Positions 18,783 to 25,510 of a DNA stretch of 34,818 nucleotides are shown here, in pieces; positions within the stretch are counted from its first letter, which is position 1; every line of letters begins with the position of its first letter. The stretch is from a bacterium (GTDB lineage Bacteria > Ratteibacteria > UBA8468 > B48-G9 > JAFGKM01), in NCBI GenBank assembly GCA_023230585.1, contig JALNXB010000016.1, forward strand, positions 1 to 34,818, written 5' to 3'. Both the position numbers and the translations under genes were made by a program. Below the pieces are notes generated by a model. It saw only the letters and a list, made by a program, of their open reading frames with translations, ran no database searches and was not told the origin of the DNA.

Positions 18783-19046
18783 ATGACAAAAAAAGACCTT
18801 GTAGAAGAGGTTGTATATAAAACAGGATTAAATAAAACATTAGTAAAAGAGACCGTAGATTCTTTTCTTGAAATATTATTTACAGCAATGAGCGACGGTA
18901 AAAGAATTGAACTTAGAGGGTTCGGAGTATTTGAAACCAGAAGAATGAAGCCCAAAAAGGCTCGAAACCCAAGAACCGGCGAAACATTAATAATACCAGA
19001 ACGAGATAAAGTTCTATTTAAAATCTCTAAAGTATCAAAAAAATAA
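18783..19046 (+). CDS. HU/IHF-family DNA-binding protein
   Basis: This 87-residue protein is the usual size for HU or IHF subunits. The start follows GGGAGG (18768-18773). It has an N-terminal helical dimerisation half and the signature GFGVFETRRMKPKKARNPRT, with the intercalating proline in the beta-arm at P63 (RNPRTGE). It should bend or compact DNA as a dimer in the nucleoid. It lies 24 bp after the last giant secreted protein gene and may share its transcript, but no functional link is implied. The HU versus IHF distinction cannot be made here. The 3' end is only 9 bp from the convergent small membrane protein gene. Confidence 0.95.
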   Translation: MTKKDLVEEVVYKTGLNKTLVKETVDSFLEILFTAMSDGKRIELRGFGVFETRRMKPKKARNPRTGETLIIPERDKVLFKISKVSKK

Positions 19047-19055
19047 TTTGTTTTA

Positions 19056-19325
19056 TTAAAATGGTATTTTAGAAGATGGGGGAGGTTCTCTATAAATATT
19101 AAGATAATAGTTCAGTTTGTTTGGAGAATGTCCACCTTTAGTTTTCTGCCATTGCGCAACCATACAATAGGAATAAATCCCTAAAGCAAAAAGAACTAAT
19201 GAGAGAATAAAGATAAAAATCCCTTTCTTTTTGTTTATTTCATCAATAATTAAAGCCAGAAAAAAACCAAGAAAACTAAGACCAATCACGACTAAAGCCA
19301 GTATATAACCTATTTCAAATTCCAT
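19056..19325 (-). CDS. Small two-helix membrane protein of unknown function
   Basis: The product is 89 residues. A strong ribosome site (GGGAGG, 4 bases before ATG on the minus strand) supports it as real. Two hydrophobic segments (~5-27 and ~36-57) are joined by a short charged loop (DEINKKKG). The C-terminal ~30 residues are hydrophilic with a PPPSS stretch. It follows tsf by 25 bp in the same direction, so it may be cotranscribed with rpsB-tsf, in the position where pyrH and frr are often found. I do not recognise a family. Confidence 0.7.
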   Translation of the reverse strand: MEFEIGYILALVVIGLSFLGFFLALIIDEINKKKGIFIFILSLVLFALGIYSYCMVAQWQKTKGGHSPNKLNYYLNIYREPPPSSKIPF

Positions 19326-19350
19326 TATACCTCCCGGTAGTTAAAAAATT

Positions 19351-19938
19351 TTATTCTCCAATTTCATATTTAATAAATCTTTTAACTCTAATATTTTCAC
19401 CAAGTTTTGCTATTTTAGAATCTATATATTCTTTTATTGTTATCTCTTCATCCTTAATATAAACCTGTTCAAGAAGAACGTTTTCTTTATAAAAATCGTT
19501 CAGTTTACCTTCAGTTATCTTCTCAATAATAGAAGCTGGTTTATCTTTATATTGTGCAGCAATAATCTCTTTTTCTTGCTGGATAACGTCAGCTGGAACA
19601 GATTCTCTATCGAGCCAAGATGGACTTGAAGCAGTTATTTGGAGTGAAATATTCTTAACAAGTTCCTTAAATTCTTCATTTCTTGCAACAAAATCACTTT
19701 CTGTATTAACCTCAACAAGTACTCCTATTTTTCCATTTAAGTGCACATAAGAACCAATTAAACCTTCTCTTGTTTCTCTTACTGATTTTTTCTGAGATGT
19801 AAGCATACCTTTCTTTTTAAGAATAACTACTGCTTTTTCTATATCTCCTCCTGCCTCTTCAAGAGCTTTTTTGCACTCTAAAACACTTATACTTGTTCTT
19901 TCTCTTAATTGTTTTACCAACGCAGTATCAACCTTCAT
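19351..19938 (-). CDS. tsf: Translation elongation factor Ts (short form)
   Basis: EF-Ts exchanges GDP for GTP on EF-Tu. The start used is ATG 19938 (MKVDTALVKQLRERTS), with AAAGGAG upstream inside the end of rpsB; the frame open to 19968 adds ten unlikely residues. At 195 residues it is the short, Thermus-like size rather than the ~280 residues of E. coli. The N-terminal UBA-like helix bundle carries ECKKALEEAGGDIEKA. The EF-Tu-contact motif appears as ESDFVARN, with Ser where Thr is usual. The gene overlaps the rpsB stop by 11 bp (19928-19938), which implies translational coupling. Confidence 0.95.
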   Translation of the reverse strand: MKVDTALVKQLRERTSISVLECKKALEEAGGDIEKAVVILKKKGMLTSQKKSVRETREGLIGSYVHLNGKIGVLVEVNTESDFVARNEEFKELVKNISLQITASSPSWLDRESVPADVIQQEKEIIAAQYKDKPASIIEKITEGKLNDFYKENVLLEQVYIKDEEITIKEYIDSKIAKLGENIRVKRFIKYEIGE

Positions 19939-20758
19939 TAACAGTCTCCTTTCCTGATTTTTTAACATCTTCTTCTATCTTTTCTTTTACAATCTCTTCC
20001 TTTTTTACAGGAATATTTTTATTCTCTTCTATACTTTCAATTTTTTCTGCAACATCAGCAGCGTCTGGAGTTTGCATTGCTTCAGTTTTGCCTTCTATTA
20101 TAGATTCTGAAAGTTTATTTAAAATTAAAGCTATAGATTTTAAACCATCATCATTAGCGGGTATCGGATAATCTACAAGTTCAGGGTTACTATTAGTATC
20201 AACAATACCTACCAAAGTACAGTCCACTTTTTTAGCTTCTCTAATAAGATTAATCTCTTTTCTTACGTCAACCACAACTATAACATCTGGAAACTTGGTT
20301 ACACTTCTTATCCCACCAAATTTCTTTATAAGGTTATCTTTTTCTTTCAAAATAATAGCAACCTCTTTTTTTGTGTAAAGAGAAAGTTTACCGCTCTTTT
20401 CAAGTTCTTCAATCTCTTCAAGTCTATCAATCCTTGTTCTTATCTGATGAAAATTTGTTAAAGTGCCGCCAATCCATCTATAATTAACATACGGCATTCC
20501 ACATTTTTCAGCAGATTCTTTTATTGTTTGTTGGGCATGTCTTTTTGTACCGACAAAAAGTATTGTCTTCTTGGATGCAGCAGATTTTTTTAAAAACTCT
20601 CCAGCTTCTTGTATTTTTTGAAGGGTTTTTTCAATATCTATTATATAGATGCCCTGTCTTTTCCCATACAGATACTTCTTTATTCTTGGGTCATACTGAC
20701 GAGTAGGGTGACCAAAATAAACTCCACTTTCTAAAAGTTCCTTTATTGTGACTTCCAT
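19928..20758 (-). CDS. rpsB: 30S ribosomal protein S2
   Basis: S2 is an essential small-subunit protein bound near the head-body junction. The 276-residue product begins with IKELLESGVYFGHPTRQ, a variant of the family's SGVHFGHPTR signature. It contains FVGTKRHAQ, YRWIGGTLTNF and the conserved VVDVRKE and GIVDTNSNPELVDYPIPAND segments. About 50 residues rich in Glu and Lys extend the C-terminus beyond the usual fold. The start follows GAAAGGA. It leads the rpsB-tsf operon, the standard bacterial pair, and a consensus-like promoter lies 67-95 bp upstream. Confidence 0.97.
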   Translation of the reverse strand: MEVTIKELLESGVYFGHPTRQYDPRIKKYLYGKRQGIYIIDIEKTLQKIQEAGEFLKKSAASKKTILFVGTKRHAQQTIKESAEKCGMPYVNYRWIGGTLTNFHQIRTRIDRLEEIEELEKSGKLSLYTKKEVAIILKEKDNLIKKFGGIRSVTKFPDVIVVVDVRKEINLIREAKKVDCTLVGIVDTNSNPELVDYPIPANDDGLKSIALILNKLSESIIEGKTEAMQTPDAADVAEKIESIEENKNIPVKKEEIVKEKIEEDVKKSGKETVNEG

Positions 20759-20824
20759 TTTTTCCTTTCTTTGTTTTAAAAATTGTTAAGTTACTATTAT
20801 ACTTTTTTATAAAAATTTCATACA

Positions 20825-20853
20825 ATTTTATATTATATTATTACATTTGTCAA
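20825..20853 (-). promoter_or_regulatory. Sigma-70-type promoter of rpsB-tsf
   Basis: On the minus strand TTGACA (20848-20853), a 17-base spacer and TAAAAT (20825-20830) form a strong match, predicting a start near 20818. A second hexamer TATAAT (20796-20801), with a weak TTGTAT 18 bases before it, could be an additional promoter. Its -35 is 7 bp from that of the plus-strand promoter at 20861. Confidence 0.75.
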
Positions 20854-20860
20854 AATGGTA

Positions 20861-20889
20861 TTGCAATTACATTAAAAAAATTATACAAT
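20861..20889 (+). promoter_or_regulatory. Sigma-70-type promoter facing the CBS-transporter genes
   Basis: TTGCAA (20861-20866), a 17-base spacer and TACAAT (20884-20889) predict a start near 20896. It is back-to-back with the rpsB promoter. It would give the CBS-domain gene a leader of about 240 nucleotides. Confidence 0.55.
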
Positions 20890-20893
20890 ATAA

Positions 20894-21135
20894 AGGTATT
20901 TATGTAAAGAGAAAAAATTATCACCTCTTTCTTTTCAACTCATAGAAGTCATCTTGAAGTTCTTGTGAAAGATTTGTTAGACAGTATTTCTAAATTAGAG
21001 AAGGGTTAAAAACAAGTTTTATCTACCAACCCACCACACGTTAAACTGCAAACTTCGGCAAGTAAGTGTGGAAATATTTAGCAAACAACAAGAAGGTCGA
21101 ATGTAGCAAAAAAACAATTGTGGTAAGGAGAAGTT
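20894..21135 (+). other. Long leader region with a coding-like relic and a decayed repeat hairpin
   Basis: There is no complete gene here. From 20894 to 21009 one frame stays open after a TAA and ends in TAA. It reads like protein near its end (SHLEVLVKDLLDSISKLEKG) but has no ATG, so it may be a gene remnant. Between about 21029 and 21085 lies a decayed version of the repeat module at 250-320: CCACAC...AACTTCGGCAAGTA...GTGTGG followed by TTAGCAA. The ribosome site GTAAGGAG precedes the ATG at 21136. Confidence 0.45.
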
Positions 21136-21588
21136 ATGAAAAGTGTTCTGCAATATATGTCAAAAGATTTACCTTTAATCAAGGAAGAACTTCCCTTAAA
21201 AGAAATTATTACTATTTTTTCTAATTCTCATCATAGTGTATTGCCTGTCGTAAACGCAAGAAACAGGTTGATAGGTCATATAAATATAGAGGATATAGTC
21301 TATTTTTTTCTTTTTTCACATATGGATATCACTTTCCTTGAAAAGATGCCTTCTTTAATAGATTTCTTTTCTGATACAATTGAAAATGTGGACAATATTT
21401 CTCCTATTGTTTTTGCTAAAGATGTTATGCGAACAAATGTTTTTACAATAAAAGAAACAGATTCAATAATAAAAGCTGCTATTAGGATGAAAAAAAGGAA
21501 TGTGCATAGGTTAATCGTTGTTGATATACACCAAACTCCAGTTGGGTTCATCTCAAGAAATGAGATATGTAAAGCCCTTCTAATCTAA
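21136..21588 (+). CDS. Stand-alone two-CBS-domain protein
   Basis: This 150-residue protein has a CBS domain at ~1-60 (MSKDLPLIKEELPLKEIITI, then VLPVVNARNRLIGHINIEDI) and another at ~93-150 (AKDVMRTNVFTIKETDSIIK, then HRLIVVDIHQTPVGFIS). Paired CBS domains usually bind adenine nucleotides and act as energy or ion sensors. The start follows AAGGAG. The next gene, an ion transporter, begins 6 bp after the stop with no ribosome site of its own, so translation is probably coupled and the CBS protein may gate or report on the transporter. That link is inferred from adjacency. Confidence 0.85.
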   Translation: MKSVLQYMSKDLPLIKEELPLKEIITIFSNSHHSVLPVVNARNRLIGHINIEDIVYFFLFSHMDITFLEKMPSLIDFFSDTIENVDNISPIVFAKDVMRTNVFTIKETDSIIKAAIRMKKRNVHRLIVVDIHQTPVGFISRNEICKALLI

Positions 21589-21594
21589 TATAAA

Positions 21595-22899
21595 ATGGAA
21601 ATAAAAGCAATAATTAGTATTTGTGTATTTGTTATATGTTATTTTCTTATAGCCATAGAACGAGCTCCAAAAGTTTATGTTGCTTTCGCGGGTGTAGTAG
21701 CTCTTATTTTATTTAAGATATATACCCCCCACGAAGTTGCGTATTATGTTGACTGGGAAACAATTGGATTTCTTTTCGGAATATTTATATCAGTAAAAAT
21801 AGTTGAAGATTCAGGGTTTTTTAATTTTTTTGCTCTATTTTTAGCCAAAAAACTTGAGTTTAACACTATAAAAATATTTATATTCTTCCCTTTAATGGCT
21901 GCTTTCCTTTCAGGGTTTATAGATTCAATAAGCGTTATAGTGTTTCTTGCTCCTCTTACCATAGCTTTAAGTAAACTATTAAAATTTAACCCAGTTCCCT
22001 TCGTTATAACAGAAATATGTCTTTCAAATATCGGTGGTGCTGGAACACTTATGGGAGATCCGCCTAATGTAATATTGGGTTCTATGTTTCACCTTGGTTT
22101 TATTGATTTTATCAAACACAACTGGATATTAAGTTTTTTTGCCTCAATTTCAGCAATAACTGTTTTTTACAAAATGAACAGAAAATATCTTATCAAAATA
22201 AACCAAAAACTTAAAAAAGATGAACTTGAAAAACTTGTACCTCTTGAGGAAATAAATGACTTTTTTTTAATGAAGGTAGGATTAACCAGTCTCGTTTCAA
22301 CAGTTCTTTTGTTGATATTAAGGGATTTTATAAAAAATATCATCCCCTTAAATATTGCATTGGCAAGTCTTCTACCAGCTTTTACTGTTCTAACTCTCAA
22401 AGGTAACAATGAAAAACTTAAAGATATTTACAAAAAAATCGATTTAGAAACACTTCTTTTTTTAACAGGACTTTTTGTAATAGTAGGTTCACTTGAAAAA
22501 ACAGGTGTTATGGCAATCATTGCAAATGGTGTTAGCACTTTTGCTAAAGACGGTTTACAGATGGCAAGCATACTTTTCTGGGGTGGCGCTATCACCAGTA
22601 GCGTTATAGACAATGTTCCAGAAGCAATGAGTATAGGATACCTTATAAAAAACCTTTCCCCTATGCTAACATATTCATACACACTTTTGATTTGGGCTGC
22701 AAGCCTTGGACTTGACATAGGAGGCAACTTTACACCTGTTGGAGCAAGCGCAAATGTAGTTGGATACGTTCACCTTGAAGAACACGGAATTAAGGTTGGT
22801 TGGACAAAGTGGATTAAGTTTGCTTTTGTTCCAACTTTTGTAGCTCTATTAGTCTGTTGGGTTGGCTTACTTATAAAATATCTTATTGGCTTTTATTAA
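21595..22899 (+). CDS. ArsB/NhaD/SLC13-type (ion transporter superfamily) permease
   Basis: This 434-residue inner-membrane protein has roughly eleven hydrophobic segments. Family hallmarks are GGAGTLMGDPPNV (~145-158), matching the G-DPPN re-entrant motif of ArsB/NhaD proteins, DNVPEAM (~339-345) and GGNFTPVGASANVVG (~376-390). Members export arsenite or exchange Na+/H+, and relatives take up carboxylates; the substrate cannot be set from sequence. No ArsA, ArsR or ArsC gene is nearby, which argues against a dedicated arsenic operon. The start ATG has no clear ribosome site and probably relies on coupling to the CBS gene. The 3' end overlaps the convergent methyltransferase gene by 33 bp. 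Confidence 0.85.
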   Translation: MEIKAIISICVFVICYFLIAIERAPKVYVAFAGVVALILFKIYTPHEVAYYVDWETIGFLFGIFISVKIVEDSGFFNFFALFLAKKLEFNTIKIFIFFPLMAAFLSGFIDSISVIVFLAPLTIALSKLLKFNPVPFVITEICLSNIGGAGTLMGDPPNVILGSMFHLGFIDFIKHNWILSFFASISAITVFYKMNRKYLIKINQKLKKDELEKLVPLEEINDFFLMKVGLTSLVSTVLLLILRDFIKNIIPLNIALASLLPAFTVLTLKGNNEKLKDIYKKIDLETLLFLTGLFVIVGSLEKTGVMAIIANGVSTFAKDGLQMASILFWGGAITSSVIDNVPEAMSIGYLIKNLSPMLTYSYTLLIWAASLGLDIGGNFTPVGASANVVGYVHLEEHGIKVGWTKWIKFAFVPTFVALLVCWVGLLIKYLIGFY

Positions 22900-23427
22900 T
22901 AGAATACCGATAGTTATGGCAACTCCTATTAAGTTCCAGTGTTCCCCGTTTAGTAATGCCTGTTTCACCGAAAACATCTCTCTATTTTTAGGTCCTTTTA
23001 ATTTTGGTAAAAATGAAGGCACCTGTTTTTTGTAATCTATATATGTCTGCCCGAATATCTCTGTTAAAACCTTTTCTTCCGAAACAATTGTAGGTATATA
23101 CGCAATTGGAAAAAAGATGAGAAAATATAACAGAATAAATATGTTAAAAGATGCCACAACAAACCCCAAACATATAAGAAAACTTCCCAAATAAAGAGGG
23201 TTGCGACATAAACTGTACGGACCGGTAGTTGTAAGCACTCTGTTTTTCTTGATAACGCCAGCTGAAACAAATCTTATAACCAGTCCAGCTAAAATTAAAG
23301 GTAATCCAAGAAGAATATATTTGTTACCACCATTTCCTAACAAAGCGACAAAAACAAAAAACAACCATCCCAAAGTAGTTCTCTTTTTTGATATATTCAC
23401 AATGAAATTAGTTCTATATTTCCCCAT
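22867..23427 (-). CDS. Isoprenylcysteine carboxyl methyltransferase/PEMT-like membrane methyltransferase
   Basis: This 186-residue protein has about four membrane segments. The family core is clear: GPYSLCRNPLYLG (69-81), then two glutamates in SEEKVLTEIFGQTYIDYKKQ with the trailing VPSFLP. These elements form the S-adenosylmethionine site in ICMT/PEMT-type enzymes. Substrates of bacterial members vary (lipids, quinone-like molecules, small thiols) and cannot be inferred here. A C-terminal extension (~143-186) carries one further hydrophobic segment. The gene overlaps the UPF0280 gene upstream by 31 bp, the third member of an overlapping operon, and converges with the transporter gene. Confidence 0.85.
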   Translation of the reverse strand: MGKYRTNFIVNISKKRTTLGWLFFVFVALLGNGGNKYILLGLPLILAGLVIRFVSAGVIKKNRVLTTTGPYSLCRNPLYLGSFLICLGFVVASFNIFILLYFLIFFPIAYIPTIVSEEKVLTEIFGQTYIDYKKQVPSFLPKLKGPKNREMFSVKQALLNGEHWNLIGVAITIGILLIKANKIFYK

Positions 23428-24128
23428 AAAAACATCTCTCTTTCTTTGATTATTAACATTCCCTCTATAAAAGGAAACTTTTTTATCTCTTTTTCTATCT
23501 TATCTTTCTCTATTCTATCCTTTACTATATTGCAAAAATATGTTGCTGCGCCGTCTGAAAAAGTCGCAGACCTTGAGACCACAGTCACAGCATCAGCGTT
23601 ACCATAACTAAAAGAATGCCCAACAGTTCCGCTTGAGGTGGCTATCCCCAGAGGCAATAAACCTCCTTTAAATTTTATTCCTAACCTCATAGAAAAAGGA
23701 GAAGTTCCAGCATAAATTGCCACTACAAACTCGTTCTGCATACGGGCATAAATATCTCCACCGTTTTCTATAAAGATTTCATCAGTTTCAGAAAACAACT
23801 TCTCACCTACCACCTCAGCAATAGCTCCAGACACCGATGCCATAGGACCAGTATCTGTCATCTCGCTTGATAAACACATAAGTTTAATTATTCTGCTTTC
23901 CGTATCACAAATTAAAGGAGAAAAAGATATATAAAACTCTGGGTTCTCCTCAATATATCTTTTAATAATATCTCTCTGCTTAACTACCTCGCCTTGAACC
24001 TCTCTTTTCAAAAACTTTTGTGACATTACCAAAAGGTCAGTTTCTTCCACTTTGATTGTATACCTTTTAAGTCCGCTACTGGTTGCCATATCTCTATAAA
24101 ATCTTTCTTTAAAATTTGCTTTATTCAT
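23397..24128 (-). CDS. UPF0280 family protein (ApbE-like fold)
   Basis: This 243-residue protein is the normal size for UPF0280. Conserved family blocks are YR (11-12), EETDLLV (29-34), DTGPMASVSGAIAE (92-105), ENGGDIYAR (121-129), ATSSGTVGHSFSYGNADAV (163-181) and SDGAATYFCN (191-200). The last blocks parallel the Mg/FAD-binding segments of ApbE FMN transferases, but the biochemical role of UPF0280 is unknown to me. Its ATG overlaps the TGA of the PP-loop gene (ATGA at 24125-24128), so the two are translated together. A genuine ApbE is encoded 4 kb away at 28105. Confidence 0.9.
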   Translation of the reverse strand: MNKANFKERFYRDMATSSGLKRYTIKVEETDLLVMSQKFLKREVQGEVVKQRDIIKRYIEENPEFYISFSPLICDTESRIIKLMCLSSEMTDTGPMASVSGAIAEVVGEKLFSETDEIFIENGGDIYARMQNEFVVAIYAGTSPFSMRLGIKFKGGLLPLGIATSSGTVGHSFSYGNADAVTVVSRSATFSDGAATYFCNIVKDRIEKDKIEKEIKKFPFIEGMLIIKEREMFLWGNIELISL

Positions 24129-25108
24129 AAAAGATATTTATGGTAGTTAAGTTTGTTTTCTCCTCTAACAACTCTTCTAATTATTTGAGAAGAATCCTTT
24201 TCCACAACAACTTCAATCTCTTGTGCTGAGATATAAGAAGCAAAGATTTTTAGTGCCAACTCATTAGGCATTCCATCTATAACGGCTTTAACTTCGGGGA
24301 GAATTGAAGAGTAGACAGTATATTTATCGCACCCTAAATGGTTTATCATCTTTTCATTTTCATCAGCATCTCTTGCAACTATAAGTTTTGTATCTTCTGA
24401 TACCCTAAAATGTCTGCCCAACTGAAGCAAAACATAGTCCTCATTATATGAGTTAGGTTTATATTTGAACAAATCTTTTAACCTGTTACAGAATCTCTCT
24501 TCAGTAAGAAGACAACCACCTGCTGGAGTTTGAAAAAATTTCAACCCTTTTTCTTTAGCTATTTTCAATTGCAAAACTCGTTGTTTCCCTTCAATAGATA
24601 AAAGTTTGTTCCGGTCAATTAACCCGTTTATCTCCATTTGAGTTTCTGGTAGAAGTTGAGCAGATAACGGTCTTAAAAGTTTACCCTCGAGACCTAAATC
24701 TCTTTCAATTATCCTTAAAGCTTCTTTTGTTTGTGATTTTTTCCTCTGCCCAACAACTTCACCAGTAAAAACAAAGTCTGCCCCTTCTTCATCCATAATC
24801 TTTTTTGCTTTCGAAAGCATATATATATGGCAATCTATACAAGGGTTGATATTTTTTCCATAACCATATTTAGGATTTTTAACAAGTTCTATATATTCTT
24901 CATCAGATTTAAGTATCCTTAAATCAAATTCTAATGATTCAGAAATATATTTTAATGTCGTTAATGTCTTACTACCAAGCCCAGAAACAAACGGTGTAAG
25001 AATATGGACTCCAATAATATCATACCCTTCTTCTTTAACAATAGCCGCAGAAACGACGCTATCAAGACCAGCAGATATCAATCCTACAGCTTTTCTATTT
25101 TTTTTCAT
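24125..25108 (-). CDS. PP-loop ATP-pyrophosphatase of the ThiI/MnmA-like (tRNA thiolation) group
   Basis: The 327-residue protein (from ATG 25108; an in-frame ATG at 25114 is less likely) begins with the PP-loop GLISAGLDS (ten residues from the start), where the usual SGGxDS reads SAGLDS. It also has NPCIDCHIYML (C90, C93), FTGEVVGQR (~114-122), RPLSAQLLPET and TPAGGCLLT (C199). This combination occurs in stand-alone ThiI-like proteins annotated as tRNA 4-thiouridine or thiamine-related enzymes. Cys pairs suggest persulfide or metal chemistry. The C-terminal ~100 residues (RHFRVSEDTKLIVARD) resemble an NFACT-R/DUF814-like RNA-binding domain. It leads a three-gene overlapping operon and has no ribosome site; see the promoter entry. 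Confidence 0.8.
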   Translation of the reverse strand: MKKNRKAVGLISAGLDSVVSAAIVKEEGYDIIGVHILTPFVSGLGSKTLTTLKYISESLEFDLRILKSDEEYIELVKNPKYGYGKNINPCIDCHIYMLSKAKKIMDEEGADFVFTGEVVGQRKKSQTKEALRIIERDLGLEGKLLRPLSAQLLPETQMEINGLIDRNKLLSIEGKQRVLQLKIAKEKGLKFFQTPAGGCLLTEERFCNRLKDLFKYKPNSYNEDYVLLQLGRHFRVSEDTKLIVARDADENEKMINHLGCDKYTVYSSILPEVKAVIDGMPNELALKIFASYISAQEIEVVVEKDSSQIIRRVVRGENKLNYHKYLL

Positions 25109-25114
25109 CCACAT

Positions 25115-25123
25115 ATTATAACA
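25115..25123 (-). promoter_or_regulatory. Extended -10 promoter giving a probable leaderless mRNA
   Basis: On the minus strand TGT (25121-25123) directly precedes TATAAT (25115-25120), a TGn extended -10 element with no good -35. Seven bases downstream of its last position is 25108, the A of the second in-frame ATG. Transcription would therefore start at the start codon, consistent with the absence of a ribosome site. Confidence 0.55.
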
Positions 25124-25214
25124 TATCTTAAACCTTTTGACCTGTTGCTCATTCTGGTATATAATTTAACCTCAAATAGTTTTAGTTTTTTGCTTAAATA
25201 ATTCTTTTAATAAT

Positions 25215-25485
25215 ATAGCAATCTCGCCGAAGGCGGAAAAGGAATATACTCGTTTTTGCCCTCTACCCTTGGGGAGGGGTAGTTAGCAGGCTAAGGAAAA
25301 ATGAAAGGCGTAACGATAAAAAATTAGACTACCCCTGTATGTCATTCCGGACTTGATCCGGAATCTCGTTTTTCACGTTGTGCCTTTTACCAAAGTGGGT
25401 TAGGTTAGAGATCCTGAAACAAGTTCAGGATAACAAACTGGGGCGTTCTGGCGGCAAAAAGGCAAGGATAAGAGCATAAAAGAAA
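25215..25485 (+). repeat. Mosaic intergenic repeat block (copy 4) upstream of argH
   Basis: Modules in order are the CGCCGAAGGCGG mini-hairpin (~25225), a CTCTACCCTTGGGG segment (~25261), GCAGGCTAAGG...ACGATAAAAAATTAGAC (25286-25328), the 88-bp double-hairpin unit (25344-25431), GGCAAGGATAA (~25463-25474) and AAAGAAAAGCGTAA (~25480). Bases 25286-25431 match the reverse complement of 30129-30274 with about five mismatches in 146. The remaining gap (25124-25215) is AT-rich with nothing recognised. Confidence 0.8.
25344..25431 (+). repeat. REPIN-like 88-bp double-hairpin unit, copy 4 (type B)
   Basis: ATTCCGGA-CTTGA-TCCGGAAT (25344-25364) is a perfect 8-bp stem, and ATCCTGAA-ACAAG-TTCAGGAT (25411-25431) is another. 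The spacer is again 46 bases. It differs from type A copies in having CTTTTACCAAAGTGGG in place of CTACTACCGGCGTGGG. Confidence 0.85.
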
Positions 25486-25510
25486 AGCGTAATAATAAAT
25501 GAGGAAAAAA

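Noticed and set aside
21595..22899. Dedicated arsenic resistance operon
   Set aside because: The permease has ArsB/NhaD motifs, but no arsR, arsC or arsA gene is present, so the substrate is left open.
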